NCBI GenBank assembly: GCA_947252645.1
Contig: CAMXWF010000001.1
Location: forward strand, 1 to 64,000
Direction of reading: 5' to 3'
DNA: 64,000 nt
Source of the DNA: an uncultured Bacteroidia bacterium
GTDB taxonomy: Bacteria; Bacteroidota; Bacteroidia; Bacteroidales; CAJPTX01
The translations under genes and the position numbers were made by a program. Of the stretch, positions 15,737 to 24,261 are shown piece by piece. The number at the start of each line of letters is the position of its first letter. The first letter of the stretch is position 1. Below the pieces are notes generated by a model. That model searched no databases. It worked only from the letters and a program-made list of their open reading frames with translations, and was not told where the DNA came from.

Positions 15737-18347
15737 GGCCTATAGGCTGCGAAGTAAGTCTCGCAGGGGGCAAGATATGCAGCGGGCCCTGCAGGCGTTT
15801 GCCGGAGGGGTGCTGTTCGTGGTGCTGGCGTGGGCTGTCGCCGCGTGGTCTACAGGCGTAGGGCTCAATTTCCATGGAATCTCGATGATCCATTGGACTC
15901 AACCCTCGCTATGGCTTTTTGATGCATTGCCCTTTTTGCTGGCTGCCGGGGTCTACTTTTATGGCTCTCGCATGCGGGCCCGGGTGGGGCGTCTAGAGGG
16001 GGCCTTGGCCCAAAAGGAGCGCGACTTGGCTCGCAATGCCGAGTTTGCTAACCAGATAGGTGCCGGGAACTATGAGGCATCTTTTGACGTGGGGGTAGAG
16101 GTGGATCAACTGGAGGCTTCCCTACTCCGCATGCGCGATAACCTGCTAGAGACCAATCGACGGGAAACCGACAGTAACTGGATAGCCAAGGGTAAGGATG
16201 AAGTAGCCTACGTACTGCGCTTGCATAACAAGCTGGACGAGCTGGGGCTGGCGGTCCTCAAGAAGCTCATAGAGTATATCAACGTGGTGCAGGGCGTGCT
16301 GTTCCTCTATGACGAGGACAAGAAGACGTTGTCTGTGCTTTCCACCTACGCCTATGCCCGGGCCAAGTACCTGCCTGGCCAGTATAGCCTGGGCGAGGGA
16401 CTGGTGGGGGAGTGTGCCTTTGAGCGCGCCATAGTCTATCGCACGGAGATACCACCCGAGTACGTGACTATCAGCTCTGGTATTCTAGGAGACCAAAAGC
16501 CGCAGAGCTTGCTGCTGGTGCCGCTGATAACGGAAGAAAAGCTCCAGGGTGTGCTGGAGTTTGCCTCGCTGCGCCCAGAGTTTGGGAAGCGGGAGATTCG
16601 TTTCCTGCAGGAGGTGGGCGAAATCATTGCACGCACCATCTTCAATCTGCGTGTAAGCCACACGACCGAGGAGCTGCTACGGGAATCACAGCAATTGACC
16701 CACGAGCTGCGGGAGAATGAGGAGAAGCTCCGGCAGAGCGCCGAGGAGATGCAGCAGACCCACGAGGAGCTGGCCAACGCCAACACGCGGCTAGAGGCCA
16801 AAATCCAAGAAGCCGAGACTGCCCAGCGGATGCTCTACTCGCTGCTGGAAAACGCATCGGAGGTCATTGCGATCTACAATCAACAGCAGAAGATCACCTA
16901 CATCAGTCCCTCTGTGACGAAGATCTTGGGCTACACGCCCGATGAGATGATGGAGGGCAAGGATCATGAGCGCCTGACCCAGGAAGGCCAGCGTAAGCTG
17001 CGACAGATGTTTAGCGATCTGGTGGCCTACCCGCTCCTGCCCGTGACCATCCAATACATCTTCATGAAGAAAGATGGTCAGAAGGTGTCCTTGGAGGTTA
17101 CCGGGCGCAACATGCTCGACGACCCCGCCATCCGCGGCATTATACTCAACACCCAGGACATCACCGAGCGTCTGCGCGCCGAGAAGGAGGAGCGCATGAA
17201 AAGCCGCATGCAGTCGCTGAGCGAAAACTCGCTCGATGTGATCATGCGCCTGAGCCTAGAGGGAGGCTTCCACTATGCCAACCCGATGGTGGCGCGCTAC
17301 CTAGGGCAGCAGCCCTCGGCGTTGGTGGGGGCCGAGCTCTCGTCCGTGGATATGCCAGAGGTGCTCAAGGAGGCCTTTTCCACGGCCATCGCCGATGTGA
17401 AGGAGACGCAGGCCAAGTGGGAGCGCGAGGTCGACGTGGAGGTGGCCAAGGGGGAGAAGGCCATCCTGCGCATCACCGCCATCCCGGAGTACGATAACGA
17501 TATTCTGGAAACCGTGCTGATCGTAGGGCACGACGTCACCGAGGCCAAGCGCATCGAGTTCGAGATCCAGGACAAGAGCCGTAAGATTACCGAGAGCATC
17601 AACTACGCCCAGCGCATCCAGAGCGCCATATTGCCCGATACCAAGGTGATCCAGCAGTACTTGCCCAAGTCCTTTATCTACTATATGCCGCGTGACGTGG
17701 TGAGTGGCGATTTCCCCTGGTTTTTCCGGAAGGACGATGCGCTCTACATCGGCGCGGTAGACTGTACTGGCCACGGGGTGCCCGGGGCCATGCTGTCGTT
17801 CATCGGTTTCTTCACGCTTAACAACGTAGCCGACCATGATTCCACCTATAGCGCGGCGGCCGTGCTAGACAATCTGCATAGCGGTGTTCGTAAGGCCCTG
17901 CGCCAGGATCGCGCCGATGCCGATGCCAGAGATGGCATGGACATCGCGCTTTGCAAAATTCACAGCGGCCATAAGCAGTTGGAGTTTGCTGGAGCCCACC
18001 GCCCCCTCTACCACGTGCGAGGGGAAGAGCTAACGGAATATAAGGGTGACCGCAAGGCCATCGGGGGGCTAGTCAATCCCAACAAGCGCGAGGCGCCCTT
18101 CACGAATAATGTGATCGACCTCGAGCCGGGCGATAGGGTGTTTTTCTTCTCCGATGGCCTGCCTGACCAGCTGGGGGGCCCCCACGGCATGAAAAAATAT
18201 AGCCCACAGCATATCCGGGAGGTGTTGGTTTCGCAGCATGCGCTATCCATGCCCCGGCTCCGCGACTACATTGCGGAAGATTTTGCCCGCCATCAGGGGA
18301 CGAATAAACAGCTCGACGATGTGCTGTTGATCGGCATAGAGTTCTAG
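15726..18347 (+). CDS. GAF-PAS-PAS-PP2C (SpoIIE/SiaA-like) membrane phosphatase
   Basis: I chose the ATG at 15726 (11 nt overlap with the previous gene) because of the purine-rich GGCGAGGAGGGG just upstream; an earlier in-frame ATG at 15663 exists. The 873-residue protein has two membrane segments (about 23-44 and 62-79), GAF (about 170-308), coiled coil (about 315-365), PAS1 (about 368-480), PAS2 (about 495-605) and a SpoIIE-type PP2C phosphatase (about 620-873). Metal-binding aspartates are seen in VVSGDF, DCTGHGVPGAM, FFFSDGLPDQ and QLDDVLLIG. SiaA-type phosphatases remove phosphate from a SiaC-type protein, and SiaB- and SiaC-like genes follow directly, so this is the likely phosphatase of that switch. 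Confidence 0.9.
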   Translation: MWHRAYRLRSKSRRGQDMQRALQAFAGGVLFVVLAWAVAAWSTGVGLNFHGISMIHWTQPSLWLFDALPFLLAAGVYFYGSRMRARVGRLEGALAQKERDLARNAEFANQIGAGNYEASFDVGVEVDQLEASLLRMRDNLLETNRRETDSNWIAKGKDEVAYVLRLHNKLDELGLAVLKKLIEYINVVQGVLFLYDEDKKTLSVLSTYAYARAKYLPGQYSLGEGLVGECAFERAIVYRTEIPPEYVTISSGILGDQKPQSLLLVPLITEEKLQGVLEFASLRPEFGKREIRFLQEVGEIIARTIFNLRVSHTTEELLRESQQLTHELRENEEKLRQSAEEMQQTHEELANANTRLEAKIQEAETAQRMLYSLLENASEVIAIYNQQQKITYISPSVTKILGYTPDEMMEGKDHERLTQEGQRKLRQMFSDLVAYPLLPVTIQYIFMKKDGQKVSLEVTGRNMLDDPAIRGIILNTQDITERLRAEKEERMKSRMQSLSENSLDVIMRLSLEGGFHYANPMVARYLGQQPSALVGAELSSVDMPEVLKEAFSTAIADVKETQAKWEREVDVEVAKGEKAILRITAIPEYDNDILETVLIVGHDVTEAKRIEFEIQDKSRKITESINYAQRIQSAILPDTKVIQQYLPKSFIYYMPRDVVSGDFPWFFRKDDALYIGAVDCTGHGVPGAMLSFIGFFTLNNVADHDSTYSAAAVLDNLHSGVRKALRQDRADADARDGMDIALCKIHSGHKQLEFAGAHRPLYHVRGEELTEYKGDRKAIGGLVNPNKREAPFTNNVIDLEPGDRVFFFSDGLPDQLGGPHGMKKYSPQHIREVLVSQHALSMPRLRDYIAEDFARHQGTNKQLDDVLLIGIEF

Positions 18348-18377
18348 CAGGTCGAGGGGCGCTAAAGAGTAAGGGGG

Positions 18378-18959
18378 ATGGGGAATCAATTGCGACGCCA
18401 GTATGTAGAGCTAGTACACGCCGTTTGCGCCAAGGTTGCGGCCACCGAGGTGTTGCTGGCCTACGATGGCGAGGTGACCCAGGCCGTTACGCGCGCACTG
18501 TCGCAGCAGCTGGAGGCTCGCATGGATCAAGAGCAGGAGGAGGCTCGGGTGCGTAAGAGAGTCTACCACGTAGCTGTGGAGAGCTTGCAGAACATCAGTA
18601 AGCACGCCGCGCTGCAAGATGGCGCCGTGTCGGGCTTCAGTGGGTTGGGGGCCTTCCTCGTGTGTCGGAGCGGAGCAAGCTACCACGTGATTTCAGGCAA
18701 TGCCGTGTATAAGAATATGCGGGAGAATCTGGAACAGAAATTGCAGAGGGTTAACTCACTAGATCAGGGAGGCTTGAATCAGCTCTATAAGGCCCAGATG
18801 CTTCACGGCGGAGAGCTGAGCGAAAAGGGCGGGGCTGGCTTGGGCTTTATCGATATGGCCCGCAAGACGGGTAACAGCCTGATGTATGAGTTCCATGCCA
18901 TGGAAGAGCAGGCGGAGATGGAGTTCTTTATCATGACCTCTACGATAGCGCGAACCTAG
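18378..18959 (+). CDS. SiaB-like family protein kinase
   Basis: 193 residues. The sequence resembles the SiaB kinase family (GHKL/HATPase fold related to anti-sigma kinases). The N-box is ESLQNISKHA (about 68-77), and a glycine motif GGAGLGFIDMARKTGN lies at about 151-166. In Pseudomonas, SiaB phosphorylates SiaC and opposes the phosphatase SiaA. Here the gene is sandwiched between a SiaA-like phosphatase (30 nt upstream) and a SiaC-like gene (21 nt downstream), which fits that role. No membrane segment is visible. The substrate assignment is inferred from gene order and family. Confidence 0.82.
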   Translation: MGNQLRRQYVELVHAVCAKVAATEVLLAYDGEVTQAVTRALSQQLEARMDQEQEEARVRKRVYHVAVESLQNISKHAALQDGAVSGFSGLGAFLVCRSGASYHVISGNAVYKNMRENLEQKLQRVNSLDQGGLNQLYKAQMLHGGELSEKGGAGLGFIDMARKTGNSLMYEFHAMEEQAEMEFFIMTSTIART

Positions 18960-18980
18960 AATGGAGAAAGGGAGAGACGA

Positions 18981-19364
18981 ATGGATGCGATAAGGATAAT
19001 GGGGACGGACGATACGCCCACCGTGACGCTGGATGCCGAGAAGGGAGTGTATGAGATCTCCGGGCGTTCCTTGCCCGAAGACGTGACGGCCTTCTATGCC
19101 CCGGTGTTGGCCTGGCTCGACGAGTACGCCAATGCGCCCAAGCCCGACACGGTGTTTACCTTCAAACTGGTGTACTTCAATACGGCCAGCTCGAAGCTGC
19201 TGCTGGATGTACTCATGAAGCTGGAAACCGTGGCCGAGAATGGCTCTAAGGTCAAGGTCAAGTGGTACTACCCAGAGGACGACGAGGACATGAAGGAAGC
19301 TGGCGAGGAGTACGCCGATATTGTGGACTTGGAGTTCGACCCGATCTCCTACGCAGTGGACTAG
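18981..19364 (+). CDS. SiaC-like regulatory phosphoprotein (DUF1987)
   Basis: 127 residues with the DUF1987/SiaC pattern: GVYEISGRSLPED near residues 22-34, KLVYFNTASSKLLLDVLMKL at 62-81, and an acidic C-terminal half. Thr68 in FNTASSK lies at the position reported, as I recall, as the phosphorylation site of Pseudomonas SiaC. In that system unphosphorylated SiaC binds and activates the diguanylate cyclase SiaD. No such cyclase is present in this window, so the target here is unknown. The next gene is an ABCG-type transporter 48 nt downstream. Confidence 0.85.
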   Translation: MDAIRIMGTDDTPTVTLDAEKGVYEISGRSLPEDVTAFYAPVLAWLDEYANAPKPDTVFTFKLVYFNTASSKLLLDVLMKLETVAENGSKVKVKWYYPEDDEDMKEAGEEYADIVDLEFDPISYAVD

Positions 19365-19412
19365 TACACAGGCTGCAGGGACAGGGTTAGCCGAAGAAGA
19401 TAGGGGCTCGGT

Positions 19413-22400
19413 ATGAGTGAGGAGATACTGAAGGCACTGATGCAGCTCTTCGCTATCATCGCGAAGCAGGATAGCGGACTGGAGTCAGATGAGCGAGAGT
19501 ACGTAGCCACGTTCTTGGCGCAGCAAATTGGTGATGCTGCCGTCCAGGAATACCTAGCCCTATTCGACTCGTTTATCGGTAAGGATAAGGCCAGGGAGGA
19601 AGGCAAAGTGCGCCTGACCTCCGTGAAGGACTCGGTGCGCACGCTGGGCATTTGTCGGAAAATCAACAAGACACTGACCCAGAGCCAGAAAGTGGTCGTC
19701 TTGGTTCGTCTCTTTGAGCTAGTCAATGCCTCGCGTAGCTTCACCGAGCAGCGCATGGCCATTATCAATACCGTCTCCGACGTCTTCAAAATCCACCCCG
19801 AGGAGTTTGCCGACATCGAGCGGTTCGTGGTCCACAATGAGCTCAAGGAGTTGGACTGCCCCAGCGTGCTGGCCATACATTCGGGGGAACATAGCTACGC
19901 CCAGAGCAAGCATATCGCCACCGATGAACTCGATGCCCCCATCATCATCCTACAGGTCAAGTCAGAAGACCTCTATTTCCTCCGCTACACTGGGCGCGAG
20001 GAAATCTACCTCAATGGCTTGCCCGTGGATGGGCGACGTATCTACCTGTTCGCCAGTGGAAGTAGCATCAAGCTGCCCAAGGGCAAGCCGATCTACTACA
20101 CCGATGTGGTGTCGCACTTCCTGGCCGATTTGAGCCTGACCCCCATATCCTTTGTGGTCAACAACGTCTCTTACCGCTTCCCTACAGGCGGGATCGGCCT
20201 CCACAATATCTCCTTTGAGGAAGAGCACGGCCGCCTCGTGGGCATTATGGGTGCCTCTGGTGCAGGTAAGACTACCCTGCTCAATGTGCTTTCAGGATCC
20301 ACGCCCCCCTACCAGGGGACCGTGGAGATCAATGGGCGCAACCTCTATACCGACCGTGAGGCCCTAGAAGGAACCCTGGGCGTTATCCCGCAGGACGACT
20401 TGCTGATAGAGGAGCTGACGGTCTTCCAGAACCTCTACTACAGTGCCAAGCTCTGCTTTAGGGACAAGAGCGAGCAGGAACTCTGCGCCCTGGTGGATAA
20501 GACCTTGGCCAGCCTAGGCCTACAGGAGCGCAAAGACCTGAAAGTGGGCTCGCCGCTCAACAAGATGATATCCGGGGGGCAGCGTAAGCGCCTCAACATC
20601 GCCCTAGAGCTCATCCGAGAACCCTCGATCCTCTTTGTGGATGAACCCACCTCTGGCCTTTCATCCAGAGACTCGGAGAACGTGATGGACTTGCTGCGAG
20701 AGCTTACCCTGAAGGGCAAGCTCATCTTCGTGGTCATCCACCAGCCCTCCTCGGAGATCTTCAAGATGTTTGACGACATGCTGATCCTCGACACCGGGGG
20801 CTACCTGATCTACAGCGGTAACCCCGTGGAGGCCGTCATGTACTTCAAACGGGCCGACCAGCAGATCAATAGCGAGGTGGGCGAGTGCCCCACGTGCGGC
20901 AACGTCAACCCGGAGCTGATATTCAACATTATCGAGTCGCATGTGGTCGACGAATTCGGCCGCTACATGCCCGAGCGCAAGGTGAGTCCTAAGGAGTGGC
21001 AGGCACGCTACAGCAAGGAGATAGTACCCCGCCACGTACCTAAACAGGATGTACCGCCCCCAAAATCCCTCAACATCCCACAGAAAATCAAGCAGTTCTT
21101 CATCTATACTGCCCGAGACTTCCGCTCCAAGATCAGCGATAGGCAGTATGTGATCATGAACCTGCTCGAAACGCCCATCCTGGCCTTTATCTTGGCCTAC
21201 GTCATCCGCTACATCCCCGACCCCAACTCGAGTGTCTATGTGTTCCGGGACAACGAGAATATTCCGATCTACATCTTCATGGCCCTGATCGTGGCCCTGT
21301 TCATTGGGCTGATGGTGAGCGCCGAGGAGATCTTCAAAGACCGCAAGATCCTCAAACGTGAGCAGTACCTCCACCTCAGCAGGGCCTCCTACTTGCTCAG
21401 CAAGGTCTTTATCCTGCTGTGCCTGTCCGCCATCCAAACCCTCCTTTTCGTCCTCATCGCCAACAATATCCTGAGCCTCCGGGGCCTCAGCTTCCAGTAC
21501 TGGATGGCCCTGTTTTCCACGGCCGTATGCGCCAATCTCATAGGACTCAACGTCTCCGACACCTTCGATTCGGCCGTCACGGTCTACATCGTCATCCCCC
21601 TGCTGATGATCCCCATGATGGTGCTCTCGGGTGCCATGTTCTCCTTTGAGAAGCTCAACCGCGCTGTGGGCAGCTTCAATCGAGTCCCCTTGGTGGCCGA
21701 GTTCATGCCTACCAAGTGGGGCTATGAGGCCTTGGTTGTTCTCCAGTTCAAGGACAACGCATTCCAGAAATATTTCTACGACATCGAGAAGCTGGAGCGC
21801 AATGCCAATTACAAGACTGTCTACTACCTGCCCGAGCTCCAAAAACGCGTGCAGCTCTGCCTAGACAACCTCGGCAAGCGCGACAGCGCCGCAACCCGAG
21901 CCAAGATGGACGATGCTCTCGCCGTGCTGCGCAAGGCCATCTTCCAGGAAATGAACATCTTTGTCCCCGAAATCCCCTACAACTACCTCTCAAAGCTCTA
22001 CCTGGACAGCATCGACGAGTACAACCTCTACGAAACGCTCGGCTACCTAGAGGAGCTCAACGACCACTACAGCAAGGTCTTCCAAGAGTTCAATCAGCAG
22101 CGCGATGCCATCATCACCCACCTCATGTCGGCCGATCCTAAGCTCTACGAGGGTAAGCGCGCCGCATACCATAACGAGAGCATAGCCGACCTGGTGCAAA
22201 AGGTCTTCGAAAAAAACAAAATCCTCCAGTTTAAGGACGAGCTGGTGCAGCAGTATGACCCAATATACCGTGACCCCATACCGCGCAACAAGCTGGACTT
22301 CCGCTCGCATTTCTTCGCCCCACGTAAGTACTTTCTAGGCCACTACTTCGACTCCTACTGGTTCAACATCTCCGTGCTATGGGTGATGTGCCTAGCACTC

Positions 22401-22481
22401 TACTTCATGCTCCAGTTCCGCTTGCTACGGGGGCTGGGCAAACTACCGGGATGGGTCAAAAGCATAGTTCACAGAAAATAG
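19413..22481 (+). CDS. ABCG-type ABC transporter with TerB-like N-terminal domain
   Basis: 1022 residues. Residues about 1-130 resemble a TerB-like helical domain. Residues about 175-235 may be an FHA-like beta domain. The ATPase has Walker A GASGAGKT (280-287), signature ISGGQRKR (386-393) and Walker B ILFVDEP (406-412). A CPTCG motif follows the ATPase. The membrane domain starts near 580 and has about five segments close together, then a long soluble insert (about residues 750-985) and a final segment before the C-terminus. The ATPase-before-permease order is that of the ABCG (White) family. The cargo is unknown. Its place in the switch operon suggests the transporter is controlled by, or reports to, that switch. 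Confidence 0.85.
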   Translation: MSEEILKALMQLFAIIAKQDSGLESDEREYVATFLAQQIGDAAVQEYLALFDSFIGKDKAREEGKVRLTSVKDSVRTLGICRKINKTLTQSQKVVVLVRLFELVNASRSFTEQRMAIINTVSDVFKIHPEEFADIERFVVHNELKELDCPSVLAIHSGEHSYAQSKHIATDELDAPIIILQVKSEDLYFLRYTGREEIYLNGLPVDGRRIYLFASGSSIKLPKGKPIYYTDVVSHFLADLSLTPISFVVNNVSYRFPTGGIGLHNISFEEEHGRLVGIMGASGAGKTTLLNVLSGSTPPYQGTVEINGRNLYTDREALEGTLGVIPQDDLLIEELTVFQNLYYSAKLCFRDKSEQELCALVDKTLASLGLQERKDLKVGSPLNKMISGGQRKRLNIALELIREPSILFVDEPTSGLSSRDSENVMDLLRELTLKGKLIFVVIHQPSSEIFKMFDDMLILDTGGYLIYSGNPVEAVMYFKRADQQINSEVGECPTCGNVNPELIFNIIESHVVDEFGRYMPERKVSPKEWQARYSKEIVPRHVPKQDVPPPKSLNIPQKIKQFFIYTARDFRSKISDRQYVIMNLLETPILAFILAYVIRYIPDPNSSVYVFRDNENIPIYIFMALIVALFIGLMVSAEEIFKDRKILKREQYLHLSRASYLLSKVFILLCLSAIQTLLFVLIANNILSLRGLSFQYWMALFSTAVCANLIGLNVSDTFDSAVTVYIVIPLLMIPMMVLSGAMFSFEKLNRAVGSFNRVPLVAEFMPTKWGYEALVVLQFKDNAFQKYFYDIEKLERNANYKTVYYLPELQKRVQLCLDNLGKRDSAATRAKMDDALAVLRKAIFQEMNIFVPEIPYNYLSKLYLDSIDEYNLYETLGYLEELNDHYSKVFQEFNQQRDAIITHLMSADPKLYEGKRAAYHNESIADLVQKVFEKNKILQFKDELVQQYDPIYRDPIPRNKLDFRSHFFAPRKYFLGHYFDSYWFNISVLWVMCLALYFMLQFRLLRGLGKLPGWVKSIVHRK

Positions 22482-22520
22482 GTAAATTGCGGCGGTTTTA
22501 ATGGGTGAAAATAGACGGAC

Positions 22521-23447
22521 ATGAGTGCGAGAGCAATGTGGATGATGTTGCCGGTGCTACTGGCCATGTGGGGCTTGTCAGGATGCAATAGTTGCAGCCA
22601 TAGCGGGGTCGACCGGGCATTCGACCTGCCCGACAGCCTCAAGGTGGGCAGCGTGGCTACTATCGATAAGGGCGCTGTGCAGGAGATGGTGGAAAACATC
22701 GCCTCCCCGGTTGAGACGGCCTCGCTCATTAAACGGCTAGGGCAGCCTTTCGACAAGGGACTCCTGATCCCCCCCGAGGCCGAGGACAACTTCAATACGA
22801 ATTTCCAAAAAGCCCTCGGGCTTGGCCTCTTTGGCACCGATCTGGGCTACTTGAACATGTACGAGAAGTCCTCCGAAGTCCTGACCTATATCTCCGCCGT
22901 GAAAAACCTGGCTGATGGCATCCAGGTGGGGCAGTTCTTCGACTTCGGGAGCCTCAAAAGGCTGGCCAGCAACAACGAGAACCTCGACTCCCTCATCTTC
23001 ATCTCCCAGCAGAGCTACAACCACATCGACACCTACCTCCGAGAGAATAACAGGGCCTCGCTTAGCCAAGTGATCGTGGCGGGGGTCTGGATTGAGGGCA
23101 TGTACCTCACGGCTCGTCTGGCCAAGCAGACGAAAAACGCCGAGCTGGAAGAAACCGTGGCTGACCAAAAAATCGTGATCTCCAAGCTCATCCCCATGCT
23201 ACGCGTGTATGAGCGCGATGCCAGCATCAAGAAATTGGCCGATAGGCTCGATGTCATCAAAGACCTCTACGACCAGGTGAAGATCACCTACGTGCAGGGC
23301 GAACCCGTCTCCCGGGTTATCAACGGCAAGTTGACCTTCGAGCAGAAAGATAAGCAGATAATCGATGCCTCGCCTGAGCTCATGGGGCAGATCATAGACG
23401 AGCTGATTAACCTGCGTACAGCGATGATTTCATCACCAGTAGAATAG
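22521..23447 (+). CDS. Lipoprotein of unknown function
   Basis: 308 residues with a lipoprotein signal peptide whose lipobox LSGC places the acylated cysteine at residue 22. The mature part is mostly helical and hydrophilic, with no motif that I recognise. It lies 39 nt after the transporter gene and 10 nt before a secreted-protein gene, so it is probably the periplasmic or outer-membrane partner of the transporter. That role is inference from position only. Confidence 0.75.
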   Translation: MSARAMWMMLPVLLAMWGLSGCNSCSHSGVDRAFDLPDSLKVGSVATIDKGAVQEMVENIASPVETASLIKRLGQPFDKGLLIPPEAEDNFNTNFQKALGLGLFGTDLGYLNMYEKSSEVLTYISAVKNLADGIQVGQFFDFGSLKRLASNNENLDSLIFISQQSYNHIDTYLRENNRASLSQVIVAGVWIEGMYLTARLAKQTKNAELEETVADQKIVISKLIPMLRVYERDASIKKLADRLDVIKDLYDQVKITYVQGEPVSRVINGKLTFEQKDKQIIDASPELMGQIIDELINLRTAMISSPVE

Positions 23448-23457
23448 GGAATAAGAC

Positions 23458-23904
23458 ATGTGTTGCAAAAGAGCAATTTGGGCCTTCGTACTTGGGCTGG
23501 TGTTGCTAATGCCGGGGGCGGCCTTGGCGCAGACAGAGGATGAACTGCTAGACATATGCGGCGCAATTGCTGGCCCAGAAGCCACCTATCTACGAGATTT
23601 CAAAGTCAGGCTCGAGGCCGGCGATCCTCCGCCCGTCCAGCGCTATCCCATTATCCTCAAGAAGGGTAATAAGTACCGCTTTACCATCGTGAGTTCACAA
23701 GAGTCTGACGGCGTTCTCAAGCTCGAGCTCTACGATAGCAATCGGCTCATGGCTACCACCAACAACCCCGCCACGGGCGCCGACTACCAGTCCATCGATT
23801 GGGTCTGCTCCAAGACCGGTGCCTACCACCTTTTCTTCACCTTCAAGGAGGGGAAGGCCGGCATGGGCGTGGGGATGCTCTCACTGGTCGACGGAGAATC
23901 CTAG
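23458..23904 (+). CDS. Small secreted protein, last gene of the switch operon
   Basis: 148 residues with a clear signal peptide (hydrophobic FVLGLVLLMPGAALAQ). The mature domain alternates short beta strands (KYRFTIVSSQES, LKLELYDSN, AYHLFFTFKEG), suggesting a small beta-sandwich. I do not recognise the family. The gene follows the lipoprotein gene by 10 nt and is followed by the operon terminator. It may work with the lipoprotein in the cell envelope. Confidence 0.7.
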   Translation: MCCKRAIWAFVLGLVLLMPGAALAQTEDELLDICGAIAGPEATYLRDFKVRLEAGDPPPVQRYPIILKKGNKYRFTIVSSQESDGVLKLELYDSNRLMATTNNPATGADYQSIDWVCSKTGAYHLFFTFKEGKAGMGVGMLSLVDGES

Positions 23905-23967
23905 GCCTGTTCGGGCTGAGGGGCGCCGAACACCCATTCCATACGAATGTGATGACCTATAGGGGCT

Positions 23968-23998
23968 ACGGTGGCGGGGTACTCCGCCACCGTTTTTT
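23968..23998 (+). terminator. Strong rho-independent terminator of the switch operon
   Basis: Perfect 10-bp stem ACGGTGGCGG (23968-23977) and CCGCCACCGT (23984-23993), a 6-nt loop and a T run to 23998. It lies 64 nt after the last gene. I see no gene, RNA or clear promoter in the remaining stretch from 23999 to the typA start at 24262. Confidence 0.92.
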
Positions 23999-24261
23999 AG
24001 ATTCTTAGGAGTTACCTAGGGGTTGGTTCTTGCTCCAGCCCTCTAGTGGCAGCAGAGGTAGAGCGCCCAGAGCCGCTCGGCATGAAGAGAATGCTCGGAT
24101 GCATATTTAGCCGCATTAGCCCGTGCAGGCACACGCAAGGGCGGTATCCCTTGCGTCTGGCTGCCGAGATCGTGTGGCCTTGGGACGGTCGAGCCTCCAG
24201 CCTATCGGAGCAAGGCAATTATCTGGGTAACCAGCGTAAAACGTGGAGATAAACGCAGTAG

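Noticed and set aside
20661..21842. A 393-codon minus-strand frame inside the ABC transporter gene
   Set aside because: It lies wholly inside a well-supported gene and its composition is that of a shadow frame with no motif.
19413..23904. Tellurite resistance locus because of the TerB-like domain
   Set aside because: No other Ter genes are present. TerB-like domains occur in many unrelated signalling proteins.
23999..24261. Possible tRNA or riboswitch upstream of typA
   Set aside because: I found no cloverleaf, no known aptamer core and no clear promoter element.
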